Shown in pieces: positions 40,093 through 49,214 of a stretch of 64,000 nucleotides of DNA. The stretch is from Gimesia fumaroli (GTDB lineage: Bacteria; Planctomycetota; Planctomycetia; Planctomycetales; Planctomycetaceae). The position numbers were made by a program, and so were the translations under genes. How positions within the stretch are numbered: the first letter of the stretch is position 1; each line of letters opens with the position of its first letter. The notes beneath the pieces were generated by a model that was not told where the DNA came from, did not search any database, and saw only the letters and a program-made list of their open reading frames with translations. The stretch covers positions 3,323,164-3,387,163 of the forward strand of contig NZ_CP037452.1 of the NCBI RefSeq assembly GCF_007754425.1, read 5' to 3'.

Positions 40093-41523
40093 ATGAGGAT
40101 TCAGAACCGTCCGTTTTTGTTTTTCATTGTCTATTTGATTGGTATCTCTTTTGGTATTGATGGCTACTTGCAGTCTGCTGTGATTGCCAAAGAGCCTGAA
40201 TGGCGGGCCGCGGCTGGTTCGGTTGTCATCACTCCTGAAAAGTCCATGTGGATGTCGGGCTACGCTGCTCGAACCAAGTCTTCCGAGGGGAAGGTTCATG
40301 ATCTGTTTGCAAAGGCGCTGATCATTGAGGATGCGAAAGGACAAAAAATTGTTCTGATTACGACTGACCTGATCGGAATTACTCCGGCACTCCGCGATCC
40401 CATTGCTGCGCGATTGGAATCAGAGTACCAGATTCCCTCTGCTGCATTATTGATGAATGCCTCGCATACACACTGTGGCCCTGAGTTGAGGGAAAAGAAA
40501 GCATCTCGTCGAGGATTGGGGGGAGATCGTGGTGCTGAGGCGCGCGAATACACGCAAGCTCTGGCTAAGAAAATCGTGAAACTGGTAGGCGAAACGCTGC
40601 CTCGGCTGGAACCGGTAACATTAAAGTATTCATCCGGGCGGGCCGGGTTCGCGATGAATCGGCGGCTGCCGACATCTAAAGGTGTGATTAATAGCCCGCA
40701 TCCTGAAGGGCCCGTAGATCAGCGGGTACCGGTGTTGATGGTCTCGCGTCCGGATGGTTCTTTGATGGCGGCACTCTTTGGATATGCCTGCCATAACACG
40801 ACGCTCAGTTTTTACCAGTTTTGTGGAGACTATGCCGGGTTTGCTCAGGAATACCTGGAAGCCGACCATCCGGGAATGGTGGCATTATTCATGATGGGCT
40901 GCGGCGGCGATCAGAATCCGTATCCGCGCCGGTCGTTAGATCTGGCAAAGCAACATGGTCGCGCGCTGGCCAATGCTGTCGAGACTGCGTTGTCGGTCAA
41001 GCAGCCTCGCTTGATTCATGGTCCGCTGGGTATTGCCAAGGATGATGTGGAGTTGGAATTCGCCACTCCCCCTTCTCGTGACGAATTACTCAAATCGCAA
41101 GAGACGGGCAATAAGTATGAGAAAAGCCATGCGACACGACTGTTAGCCCAATTGGAAGAACGGGGCGGAATTCAAACGACGTATGCCTTTCCATTACAGG
41201 TAATTCAATTTGGCCATGATCTAACGCTGGTTGCCATTTGTGGTGAAACGGTCGTTGATTACTCGTTGCGACTGCAATCAGAGTTGAAATCCGGGTTTGG
41301 CGTCATCGGCGAGACAGAGCCCATCGTCTGGGTTGCCGGTTATTCGAATCATGTGTTTGGATATCTGCCCAGCTTACGCGTGTTAAAAGAAGGTGGCTAC
41401 GAAGGTGCTCGTGCGATGATTTACTCTTCGTACCCGGGACCGTTTGCGGATTCGGTCGAAAACCGCGTTACCTCAAAAATTCACGAACTCACCGAGAAAG
41501 CCCGCCAGGCTGTGAAGAAGTGA
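40093..41523 (+). CDS. Secreted neutral/alkaline ceramidase-like protein
   Basis: 476 residues from ATG 40093 (AAGGAA upstream), with an N-terminal signal sequence ending near residues 28-32. The mature part follows the neutral ceramidase N-terminal domain: AAGSVVITPEKSMWMSGYAART, MNASHTHCGPE (His cluster of the zinc site), FGYACHNTTLS and MMGCGGDQNPYPRR. These match the zinc-binding and catalytic segments of neutral ceramidases. Planctomycetes carry many such proteins, and the real substrate is unproven. It lies 38 bases after the E1-like gene, perhaps as the last gene of that cluster. A paralogue is at 57134. Confidence 0.88.
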   Translation: MRIQNRPFLFFIVYLIGISFGIDGYLQSAVIAKEPEWRAAAGSVVITPEKSMWMSGYAARTKSSEGKVHDLFAKALIIEDAKGQKIVLITTDLIGITPALRDPIAARLESEYQIPSAALLMNASHTHCGPELREKKASRRGLGGDRGAEAREYTQALAKKIVKLVGETLPRLEPVTLKYSSGRAGFAMNRRLPTSKGVINSPHPEGPVDQRVPVLMVSRPDGSLMAALFGYACHNTTLSFYQFCGDYAGFAQEYLEADHPGMVALFMMGCGGDQNPYPRRSLDLAKQHGRALANAVETALSVKQPRLIHGPLGIAKDDVELEFATPPSRDELLKSQETGNKYEKSHATRLLAQLEERGGIQTTYAFPLQVIQFGHDLTLVAICGETVVDYSLRLQSELKSGFGVIGETEPIVWVAGYSNHVFGYLPSLRVLKEGGYEGARAMIYSSYPGPFADSVENRVTSKIHELTEKARQAVKK

Positions 41524-41709
41524 GTTGAGAACCTCTGGGGCCGGCCAGACCGCGGCATAATCCGAATTTGTTATACATTTTCTCTAATTTGGTGGAATTT
41601 TGTATTTTAAGTTCTCTTTACTAACCCAAATATTTAGAATAGGTTAATACAAAATCAAGACATTGAGATCTGTTTAGATCGAACCACTTTTCTTCTGGAG
41701 TAGACAGTG

Positions 41710-43920
41710 ATGCGCTATCGCCATTTTAAAAATACCTTACTCGTACTTGTTGCTATGTTTTCAACGGTCATGTTTACCGTTGTGGCACAGGCTCAGACGG
41801 ATGAGGAAGTGACAGACTCTCGTTTGAAGGGGGTTGAATTTCTGAAATCCCAACAGCAAGAGGATGGGAGTTGGGAATACGAGGGACACCCTGTAGGGAT
41901 TACGGCACTCTGCACAATGGCACTGCTCGAAAACGGCATTCCAGTGAATGACCCCGTGATTCAGAAGGGCCGCGAGTTTGTTCTGAAAGAGTCGGACAAA
42001 TTGAAGTCGACTTACGATCTGGCACTGGCGATCTTATTACTTTCGCGTGTGGGAGACCGGGAAGACAAAGTTCAGATTCGCAGGTTCGCCGCACGGTTGA
42101 TTGCCGGGCAGACGACGACCGGAGGTTGGACTTACAGTTGTCCCCTGGCCTCTGCCAGTTCCTTGAATAATCCGAGAGCACGTCCCAAATTAGGGACTTC
42201 ACCAGGCGATAACAGTTGCACACAATTTGCCGTGCTCGGCTTATGGACTGCTTCCCGCTCGAATATCAATATCGAAAATTCGATGATTGGTGTGGCCCGA
42301 CGATTTGTTGAAACACAGAATGAAGATGGTGGCTGGTCTTATAAGTTACCCACAGAAGAGATGAAAGAACCGTCTAAGAATTCTATGACCTTGGCGGGTT
42401 TGTTTTGTCTGACGGTTGCTCGTGCAGCCAAAATTCGGGCACTACAGGAAGAACAGGAGAAGGACGGAGAATCCAGAGCGACAGAGCAGAAAGAGGGTGA
42501 GACATTAGTGTCCGATCCGATTTTTGCCAAAGGCCTTGAAATGGCGGGAAAATACGCGTCCGGAATCAGCACTTCTTCAGCACGCTATTTCCTCTGGTCA
42601 ACGGAACGCGTGGGGGTTTTGCTGGGACTCGAACAACTGGGTGACACTGACTGGTTTTCAAAAGGTGCCAGCGCGCTGATCAAAACTCAGAAAGAAGATG
42701 GGAGCTGGGAAAATTCCAGGGGAAAACTGGCTGATACTTCGTTTGCGATTCTGTTCCTGCGGAAAGCGAATCTCGGAAGTGATATTTCACGGATGTTGAA
42801 TGGAGAGCCACAAAAGAAGTTTCAAATTTATACTCAGGCAAAGAAACCGACATTTGAGAAACTGGAAGACGCTGTAGCGGCAGCGAAAGCCGGTGACTTG
42901 ATTCGCGTCAACGGCGATGGTCCTTTCCGGATTCCCCATATTGAAATTGATAAAGACTTGAGTATCGAAGCAGGCTTTGGTTATTCCCCGGTTTTTGTAT
43001 ACGCCAGAGGACGGAATAAGCTGGGATTGCGGGCACGCCCGGAACGAGATCCAAATGTGCGGCACATCTTGCGGGTTTCAAAAGGAACGCTGGCACTGGA
43101 AGGCATCGCATTTGAATTTGACCCGCCTGAAGTAGGGAAAGATGTTCCCTGGGCGGCAATCGTTGTGAATGGCGGAGATCTGAAAATGCTGAACTGCACC
43201 ATTTCAGAACAAAACGACAAAGGAATGGCTGCTGTTCAATTTTTGAAACCGACTGATTCTTCGATTACGAACAGCTTTTTCGTAGGTGGACGGGCTGCGA
43301 TTGAAATCGAAGGAACCGGGAAACAGACTGTGCTGGTCGATGGTTCCGTATTGTTTTCGCGAACAATATTTTCTGTTCTTAAGAGTTCCGGCTCAACAGC
43401 TGGTGGCGACATCAATCTAGACATTTCGCACTGTACGATTCAAGGGAAAGATGTCTTTGACTTCGAACGCTTTGTCAAAAACATTCATATTAAGAGTGAT
43501 CACACTGCCTATAAAGTTGAGAACCTGGGATTGTCGATGTTGTCTTTAAAGTCGTCTAAAGAAAATCGATCCTTCGAAGGCGATGGAAATGTTTATGATG
43601 TCGATGAATGGCTGGGAATGAGCGGTAAAGCCGATCCCAGTGTGAAAGATGTCAAGAGCTGGAGTCGCTTCTGGGGCAATACGGATGACAACTCTTTAGA
43701 AGAAACCATCGCGTTTGTGCAGCGTCGACCCAATACTTCCTTTAATCATCGATACAAGCCTGAGGACTGGGAATTGTCTGAAGATTCGAAGGTTGCAGCC
43801 CGACAGTATGACCTGGGAGCCAAGTCATTCAATGTCGGAGCTGGCCTGGGCTTCAGCCGTTTTCGCAGCAGTATTCTGTATAACGAATGGAAGCAGAAAC
43901 AGGTGGCTGAAGCCAAGTAA
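41710..43920 (+). CDS. Secreted protein: squalene-cyclase-type alpha-barrel plus parallel beta-helix
   Basis: 736 residues. N-terminal signal peptide cleaved near VAQAQ (residues 27-31). The first 350 residues carry QW-like repeats of the prenyltransferase/squalene cyclase alpha-alpha barrel (QQQEDGSWEYEG, TTGGWTYS, QNEDGGWSYK, QKEDGSWENS). I see no DxDD catalytic motif, so it is probably not a cyclase. From about 370 to 650 the pattern (LIRVNGDGPFRI, GTLALEGIAFEF, GDLKMLNCTISE, AAVQFLKPTDSSITNS, AAIEIEGTGK) suggests a right-handed parallel beta-helix. This combination points to an extracellular binding or scaffold protein. ATG 41710 follows GGAG; the GTG at 41707 is an alternative. Function not known. 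Confidence 0.82.
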   Translation: MRYRHFKNTLLVLVAMFSTVMFTVVAQAQTDEEVTDSRLKGVEFLKSQQQEDGSWEYEGHPVGITALCTMALLENGIPVNDPVIQKGREFVLKESDKLKSTYDLALAILLLSRVGDREDKVQIRRFAARLIAGQTTTGGWTYSCPLASASSLNNPRARPKLGTSPGDNSCTQFAVLGLWTASRSNINIENSMIGVARRFVETQNEDGGWSYKLPTEEMKEPSKNSMTLAGLFCLTVARAAKIRALQEEQEKDGESRATEQKEGETLVSDPIFAKGLEMAGKYASGISTSSARYFLWSTERVGVLLGLEQLGDTDWFSKGASALIKTQKEDGSWENSRGKLADTSFAILFLRKANLGSDISRMLNGEPQKKFQIYTQAKKPTFEKLEDAVAAAKAGDLIRVNGDGPFRIPHIEIDKDLSIEAGFGYSPVFVYARGRNKLGLRARPERDPNVRHILRVSKGTLALEGIAFEFDPPEVGKDVPWAAIVVNGGDLKMLNCTISEQNDKGMAAVQFLKPTDSSITNSFFVGGRAAIEIEGTGKQTVLVDGSVLFSRTIFSVLKSSGSTAGGDINLDISHCTIQGKDVFDFERFVKNIHIKSDHTAYKVENLGLSMLSLKSSKENRSFEGDGNVYDVDEWLGMSGKADPSVKDVKSWSRFWGNTDDNSLEETIAFVQRRPNTSFNHRYKPEDWELSEDSKVAARQYDLGAKSFNVGAGLGFSRFRSSILYNEWKQKQVAEAK

Positions 43921-44058
43921 CCCGCTTTCGAACTACTCGGAATTGATTTTTCGTTCGATTCCGCTAGAATTCCTATGAGCCTGGCTTTCAGGGGCGTCCC
44001 TGAAAGCTCTTTCATTTCTATCTTCGCTTCGACGGTGAGAAAGTTCACCGCTATTTGA

Positions 44059-45162
44059 ATGAACGCCAGTAAATTGCGCCGCCAGATTATCTTTGAGGCG
44101 GCACGACTGATGTATTCCCGGCAAGAGACCGAATATTATCGAGCTAAAATGAAGGCAGCCCGCAAAGTCTGCCAGGGGTGGGTGAAGCCGGCCGACCTGC
44201 CTAGTAATCGCGAAATTCGAGACGAAATCCAGCGATTCGCCTGCACTTTCGAAGGGGACACGCGTACTGAGAATCTGCTTTCCATGCGCTTGCAGGCACT
44301 CCGCTTTTTACGGATGTTTGCTCCCTTTCATCCCAAATTGATAGGCAGTACCCTGACCGGTCATATTCGCAAAGGCTCCGATATTGACATTCACGTCTTC
44401 TCACATAGTTGTGAAGCGGTGACCGCGCGACTGGACGAAGAAGGGATTCCTTATCGTGTCGAACATAAGACCGTGAAAAAACATGGTGAAGAACGTATTT
44501 TTACCCATATCCATGTACAAGATGAGTACCCTGTTGAATTGACCGTTTATTCTACGGAGAAATCGAGTTATGGATTTAAATGTTCGATTACTGGTAAACG
44601 AATTGAACGGGCAACACTGCCGGAATTCGAACAGATTCTGCAGAAAGAATATCCGGGTATCGATCTGGATCAGCGACTGGCAGAGTTAGAGCAGAGTCTG
44701 GATCGATTTCAGATTTTTCGCCTGTTGCTGTTACCATTGGCGGGGGTTAAGCAGTCACGAAAGTATCATCCTGAAGGCGATGCCTTGTATCACAGCCTGC
44801 AGGTGTATGATCTGGCCTGTGATGAGCTGCCTTACGATGAAGAATTTCAACTGGCGGCTCTACTGCATGATGTCGGAAAAGCCATTGATGCCAAGAATCA
44901 TGTCGAAGCAGGCTTGCAGGCATTGGAAGGTTTGATTACAGAGAGAACAGCCTGGCTGATTCGGCATCATATGGACGCCCATGCCATCAGAGATGGAACG
45001 ATCGGGGCACGTGCCCGGCGGCGACTGATGGCAAATGAAAACTATGAAGACCTGTTGCTGCTGGAAGAATGTGATCATGCTGGTCGGGAGCCCGGCGTTG
45101 AAGTACCTGACGTTGATGATGCTTTGGAAGCCGTTCGTGAGTTGGCCCGGCTTTGTGACTAA
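44059..45162 (+). CDS. Nucleotidyltransferase - HD hydrolase protein
   Basis: 367 residues joining two domains. The N-terminal part (about 70-180) is a pol beta-type nucleotidyltransferase, shown by LIGSTLTGHIRKGSDIDIHVFS with the GS and DxD motifs. The C-terminal part (about 245-350) is an HD domain, with HSLQVYDLACDE, HDVGK and IRHHMDAHA carrying the metal ligands. The layout recalls tRNA CCA-adding enzymes and other NTase-HD fusions, but the RNA-binding domain of CCA enzymes is not evident, so another nucleic acid or nucleotide substrate is possible. It is followed by a degenerate receiver protein, 60 bases away. No clear Shine-Dalgarno before ATG 44059. Confidence 0.82.
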   Translation: MNASKLRRQIIFEAARLMYSRQETEYYRAKMKAARKVCQGWVKPADLPSNREIRDEIQRFACTFEGDTRTENLLSMRLQALRFLRMFAPFHPKLIGSTLTGHIRKGSDIDIHVFSHSCEAVTARLDEEGIPYRVEHKTVKKHGEERIFTHIHVQDEYPVELTVYSTEKSSYGFKCSITGKRIERATLPEFEQILQKEYPGIDLDQRLAELEQSLDRFQIFRLLLLPLAGVKQSRKYHPEGDALYHSLQVYDLACDELPYDEEFQLAALLHDVGKAIDAKNHVEAGLQALEGLITERTAWLIRHHMDAHAIRDGTIGARARRRLMANENYEDLLLLEECDHAGREPGVEVPDVDDALEAVRELARLCD

Positions 45163-45222
45163 GACAGAACTCGATTCAAATTTGAAATACTAAGACAGAA
45201 TATCTCTGAGAGGATCTACCTG

Positions 45223-45594
45223 ATGCCAAAGCGTGTACTGAGTGTGGGGCAATGTATGCCGGATGCAAATGCGATTGCTCGTTTTCTGACGAGTCATTTT
45301 GATGTGGCGGTTGAAGAGTCCGATATTGAAATAGATACAATGGAAAAATTGAAACAACAGTCTTATGACCTGGTGATGATCAATCGGAAACTGGATGCTG
45401 ACTACAGTGATGGAATTGAACTGATTCAAAAGATCAAGAAATCGTCTGATGTGAAACCGTGCCGCTTGATGCTCGTTTCCAATTATCCTGAGTATCAGGA
45501 ACAGGCGGTTCAAGTGGGAGCAGAATACGGCATCGGAAAAAATGAATATCGGAATCCGGAGACCGTGACGCGATTAGCGTCTTATCTGGGTTGA
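45223..45594 (+). CDS. Degenerate receiver-domain protein (pseudo-response regulator)
   Basis: 123 residues with the overall fold of a response regulator receiver but altered active site. The N-terminal acidic pair is absent (RVLSVGQCMPD in place of VLxVDD), and the phospho-acceptor position is Asn in LVMINRKLDADYSDG. The Lys of the last strand may survive (GIGKNE). Such pseudo-receivers act without phosphorylation, often as protein docking modules. GAGAGGAT precedes ATG 45223. The 3' end overlaps the convergent amidohydrolase gene by 13 bases. The neighbouring NTase-HD protein is a possible partner by position only. Confidence 0.75.
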   Translation: MPKRVLSVGQCMPDANAIARFLTSHFDVAVEESDIEIDTMEKLKQQSYDLVMINRKLDADYSDGIELIQKIKKSSDVKPCRLMLVSNYPEYQEQAVQVGAEYGIGKNEYRNPETVTRLASYLG

Positions 45595-47186
45595 TAACGG
45601 ACGTAGCGGCCGGGGAGTTTTTCCGAATTGATATCGAGTGGCTGATTATTGTGCACGATTGGGACGCCGTTGGACAGAACGTATTCGATTCCGCTCGAGA
45701 ACTGTTGTGGATTGTCGTAGGTAGCGTTGTCTTGTACGGTCTCTGGATCAAACACGACAACGTCGGCGAAAAACCCTTCCTTCAACTGGCTGCGTTTACC
45801 AAGTCCGAATCGCTGGGCAGCTGCGCCGGAAAGCTTATAGACAGCATCTTCCAGTGAGAAGAGTTTGTGGTCTCTGACACAGGGGCCAAGCAGTCGTGCC
45901 GCCGAACCGAACTGTCGGGGGTGAATCATGCCCCCCTCCATATATATGCCATCGGTGCCCATCATATACAAGTCGTGTTGCAGCACGGGGTCAACCAGAC
46001 GGTCGTCTCCCATATTGAATACGAGCAGCACGGCCATCTGTTCTTCGATGAGCAGATCGATTAAGGCTTCTTCTTTGGGGAGGCCGCTCTCTTCGACATA
46101 CTGGCTCAGTGACTTGCCTTGGTGATGCTTGTTTTTCTCCGTCAGAACCCAGGCGATCTGAATTGCCGAGATATCAAGCAGATAGTTTTCCAGCCCATAT
46201 TTGAAACGTTGCTGCATTTCCGGCTGTTTTAATTTTTCGACTGCTTTCAGAGGCCCATCTTCAAACACTTCGTAAGGTAACAAAAAGTGCAGCATGGTTG
46301 AACCAGGCTGGTAGGGATAGACATCGAACGAGATATCGACTTCGTGGCGGGCAATCTGATCGATATATTCGAGTGCTTCCTCCGCCTGACCCGGGTGCTG
46401 GCCTTTCATGTGTGAAATGTGCACTTTGACCCCTGCCCGTTTCCCGATTTCGACCAGCTCCTTAATCGCGGGCATTAAGGTTTTTTTATAGCGAATGTGG
46501 GAAACATACAGTCCGTCATATTCGGCCATTGCCTGGCAGGCTTCGACGAGTTCATCGGTTGTGGAAAAACATTGCGCGACATAATCGAGGCCGGTGGAAA
46601 TCCCCACTGCTCCTGCTTCCATTCCCTTATGGACTTCACTACAGATCTGTTTCATCTGAAAATCATCGACGCGCTGGCGGCTGAAGCCGCAGTTCATCGC
46701 CCGCAGATTGGCGTAGGGAATGTGTGTCATGACATTCTGCACATTCTTGCCGTCGATGAGATTCATATAGTCTTCCAGAGATTCCCAGCCCGTATATTCT
46801 TCCGGATAAAGTCCGTCCAGTGACAACAGGTAGTGGATCCAGTCTTGCGCCGTGCAGCGATCGACGGGGGCGTAGGAGATTCCGTCTGCCATGATGACTT
46901 CGGTGGTGAAGCCCTGTGATGTTTTCGAAATAAAGTTGGGGGTATTCAGCAGCCAGCTGTCAGAGTGGTTGTGTACATCGACAAAGCCGGGACAGACAAT
47001 TTTCCCCTGAGCATCGATCGTGTGCGATCCGGTCGCATTCTGCAGGTCTCCCAAAGCTGTGACTTGATCCCCTTTAATGCCGACGTCTGCACGATATCGG
47101 GGAGAGCCGGTGCCATCGATGACAGTACCGCCTTGAATCAGGACATCAAAATCAGGATTGGGGGAGGAAGAATCGTTGGTGTTCAT
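45582..47186 (-). CDS. D-aminoacylase-like amidohydrolase (N-acyl-D-amino-acid deacylase family)
   Basis: 534 residues, amidohydrolase superfamily. The start ILIQGG-type beta domain (DVLIQGGTVIDGTGSPRY) leads to the metal motif FVDVHNHSD, then GISTGLDY, KVHISHMKGQH, FDVYPYQPGS and GTDGIYMEGG. The C-terminal beta domain reads LKEGFFADVVVFDPETVQD, a standard ending in D-aminoacylases. It likely removes acyl groups from D-amino acids or dipeptide-like compounds, perhaps from cell-wall turnover, but the substrate is unproven. No signal peptide, so cytoplasmic. It converges on the pseudo-receiver gene and starts with ATG 47186. Confidence 0.86.
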   Translation of the reverse strand: MNTNDSSSPNPDFDVLIQGGTVIDGTGSPRYRADVGIKGDQVTALGDLQNATGSHTIDAQGKIVCPGFVDVHNHSDSWLLNTPNFISKTSQGFTTEVIMADGISYAPVDRCTAQDWIHYLLSLDGLYPEEYTGWESLEDYMNLIDGKNVQNVMTHIPYANLRAMNCGFSRQRVDDFQMKQICSEVHKGMEAGAVGISTGLDYVAQCFSTTDELVEACQAMAEYDGLYVSHIRYKKTLMPAIKELVEIGKRAGVKVHISHMKGQHPGQAEEALEYIDQIARHEVDISFDVYPYQPGSTMLHFLLPYEVFEDGPLKAVEKLKQPEMQQRFKYGLENYLLDISAIQIAWVLTEKNKHHQGKSLSQYVEESGLPKEEALIDLLIEEQMAVLLVFNMGDDRLVDPVLQHDLYMMGTDGIYMEGGMIHPRQFGSAARLLGPCVRDHKLFSLEDAVYKLSGAAAQRFGLGKRSQLKEGFFADVVVFDPETVQDNATYDNPQQFSSGIEYVLSNGVPIVHNNQPLDINSEKLPGRYVRYQPR

Positions 47187-47511
47187 GGATCACGTCAATT
47201 TCAGTATGAGGAGTGACACGGGGGGAGAACGCGGGATTTCCAGTTTACTTTGACATTTTTGGTGCTGTGAGAAAAGCCTCTTTAGAAAATATTTTAAAAT
47301 AATTAAGACCTGATCAGGGGAAATGGGCATCTGTCCCGATTTGGTGATCATTCCCATTTCCCACCTAATTCTGTTTTCTTTCGTTCAGGCAGTAACTACA
47401 ATAAATAGAACTTTCCTGATGTAAGTTTCGTAAAAGTTAAGAAACGTTTTAACCGACTAAAGTAAAATGACGTAAGAAGATTACTTTAGAACATTCAAAC
47501 AGGAGCACTTC
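47187..47511. promoter_or_regulatory. Divergent upstream region with an inverted repeat
   Basis: 325 bases between the amidohydrolase (minus) and the oxidoreductase (plus), so promoters for both should lie here. GGGAAATGGG (47318-47327) and CCCATTTCCC (47353-47362) form a 10-base inverted repeat spaced by 25 bases, which may be an operator or a leader stem. AGGAG sits before ATG 47512. No -35/-10 pair was clear enough to mark. Confidence 0.4.
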
Positions 47512-48837
47512 ATGAGTCAACGTTCAACTCGTCGCGAGTTTATTAAGCAATCATCGGCATTAGGCGCAGCCTTCTGGGTGGGTGGTCAAAGCCTGCTGGC
47601 AGCAGAGAAATCTCCCATGGAGAAACTGAATTTCGCTTCTGTTGGAGTGGGAGGAAAAGGTTCCAGCGACTCAGCGAGTGCCGCCAAGCATGGTAATCTG
47701 ATTGCCATTTGTGATATCGACGACAAGCGCCTGATGAAAGCGGCCGCCCGCTATCCCAAAGCGAAAAAATTTAATGATTATCGTGAAATGCTCACGGAAA
47801 TGGACGGAAAGATTGATGCAGTCACTGTGAGTACTCCCGACCACTCGCATGCGCCCGCCAGTGTAATGGCGATGAAAAAAGGAAAGCACTGTTTTACACA
47901 GAAGCCTTTGACCTGGTCTGTGAGTGAAGCACGTGTCATGCGTGAAACAGCAAATGAACATGGTGTCGCTACCCAGATGGGAAATCAGGGAACTGCTAAG
48001 AACGGGTTCCGTGAAGCCGTTGAAGTGATCCGTTCCGGAGTTCTGGGTAATGTTCGCGAAGCCCACGTCTGGACGAACCGCCCTGTCTGGGGAAAAGGCG
48101 TCGACCGTCCACCTGAAGGCGAGCCAGTACCAAAGCACATCCACTGGGATCTGTTCCTGGGGCCTGCTCCCTATCGTGAATTCAGTACGCTGTATCATCC
48201 ATTTGAATGGCGTGGCTGGCTCGATTTTGGAACCGGTGCTCTGGGGGACATGGCCTGTCATACGATGAATATGCATGTGATGGCCCTTGATTTGTACGAT
48301 CCCGAGTCGATCGTTGCAGAACAGGAAGGGATGATCGAAAACGAGACTTATCCCAAATCGACCAAGATTACATATCAGTTCGGCGAACGAGGTGAAGGTA
48401 AGAAGCTTTGCCCGCTGAAATTGACCTGGTACGATGGTGGTAATAAGCCACCTGAAGAACTGCTGATGGGCGAAAAGATGAAGTCCAGCGGCGTGGTACT
48501 GGTTGGTGATGAGGGGAATCTTTACACCCCCGATGACTACGGTGCAGAATACGTTCTGCTGCCTCGGGACAAATTCAGCGACTTCAAAAAGCCTGAGCAA
48601 AGCTTACCTCGCTCACCTGGCCACTTTGAAGAATTCGTGGTTGCCTGCAAAGGCGGCGATCCCGCGATGTCCAACTTCAATTACGCCAGCCGCTTGACGG
48701 AAACCACATTGCTCGGTAATGTGGCAATTCGTGCCGGCAAGAAGCTGGAATGGGATGCCAAGAAAATGGAATTCACAAACGCTCCCGAAGCGAATAAGTT
48801 TCTGAGCCGTGATTACCGTGATGGCTGGACTCTCTAA
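47512..48837 (+). CDS. Tat-exported Gfo/Idh/MocA family oxidoreductase
   Basis: 441 residues. The N terminus has the twin-Arg motif STRREFIK (Arg7-Arg8) and a hydrophobic stretch to about LLAAEK, a Tat signal expected to export a folded NAD(P)-containing enzyme. Rossmann part: [13 protein letters not shown], then [35 protein letters not shown] in parts, and the lysine-containing [14 protein letters not shown] (EKP in other members). The C-terminal half contains [20 protein letters not shown], the His-rich substrate region. Such secreted paralogues act on sugars or sugar alcohols; the true substrate is unknown. A strong terminator follows at 48873. Confidence 0.92.
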   Translation: MSQRSTRREFIKQSSALGAAFWVGGQSLLAAEKSPMEKLNFASVGVGGKGSSDSASAAKHGNLIAICDIDDKRLMKAAARYPKAKKFNDYREMLTEMDGKIDAVTVSTPDHSHAPASVMAMKKGKHCFTQKPLTWSVSEARVMRETANEHGVATQMGNQGTAKNGFREAVEVIRSGVLGNVREAHVWTNRPVWGKGVDRPPEGEPVPKHIHWDLFLGPAPYREFSTLYHPFEWRGWLDFGTGALGDMACHTMNMHVMALDLYDPESIVAEQEGMIENETYPKSTKITYQFGERGEGKKLCPLKLTWYDGGNKPPEELLMGEKMKSSGVVLVGDEGNLYTPDDYGAEYVLLPRDKFSDFKKPEQSLPRSPGHFEEFVVACKGGDPAMSNFNYASRLTETTLLGNVAIRAGKKLEWDAKKMEFTNAPEANKFLSRDYRDGWTL

Positions 48838-48872
48838 GTCAATATCACTGGTTAAAAATGATGTATCTCATC

Positions 48873-48903
48873 CCCGCAGAGTTAATGCTCTGCGGGTTTT
48901 TTT
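48873..48903 (+). terminator. Rho-independent terminator after the oxidoreductase gene
   Basis: CCCGCAGAG (48873-48881) with CTCTGCGGG (48888-48896), a six-base loop and seven T. It ends 33 bases before the convergent minus-strand gene's stop codon. Confidence 0.88.
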
Positions 48904-48935
48904 CTTTTACAGGCTATTTTTTTGTTTGGTCTATG

Positions 48936-49214
48936 CTATCGAATAATATCATCCAAAGAGGAGAGCGAGACGACTTCCGTTCGGGAAACAAGAATTCGTT
49001 TTCGATTGGCGGCGACGCCGTGCATACCCATTTCGTGGACGTATAACTCACGGGTCGTAGTTGTGTCCCGCAGATCATGGACGTCGGCATCTTCCAGAAC
49101 CAGATAATGCTGGTCTTGTCCGATTAACGTACCGGCGATGACATACCGGCTGGACAGGTCAACCACGATCGTCTTTCCGATGAGTTCATCAAAATATTGG
49201 CAGGCATCACTCAT
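48936..49214 (-). CDS. Small LSm-like protein
   Basis: 92 residues from ATG 49214. The earlier in-frame start at 49364 would add 50 residues of unlike composition. The N-terminal half fits the Sm1 motif of Sm-like folds: LIGKTIVVDLSSRYVIAGTL, then GQDQHYLVLEDADVHDL (the usual GxLxxxDxxxxLxLxx pattern). The C-terminal half, RILVSRTEVVSLSSLDDI, resembles an Sm2-like strand. No membrane or signal sequence. Bacterial LSm-like proteins can bind RNA or form rings, but Hfq's RNA-binding residues are not evident. It stands alone, convergent with the oxidoreductase gene. Confidence 0.72.
   Translation of the reverse strand: MSDACQYFDELIGKTIVVDLSSRYVIAGTLIGQDQHYLVLEDADVHDLRDTTTTRELYVHEMGMHGVAANRKRILVSRTEVVSLSSLDDIIR

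Noticed and set aside
41710-43920. Calling this a squalene-hopene cyclase
   Set aside because: QW repeats are present but the DxDD catalytic motif is not seen, and the protein is exported with a beta-helix half.
47671-48600. Long minus-strand frame of 309 codons within the oxidoreductase gene
   Set aside because: Antisense shadow of a strong coding gene; no ribosome site or motifs.
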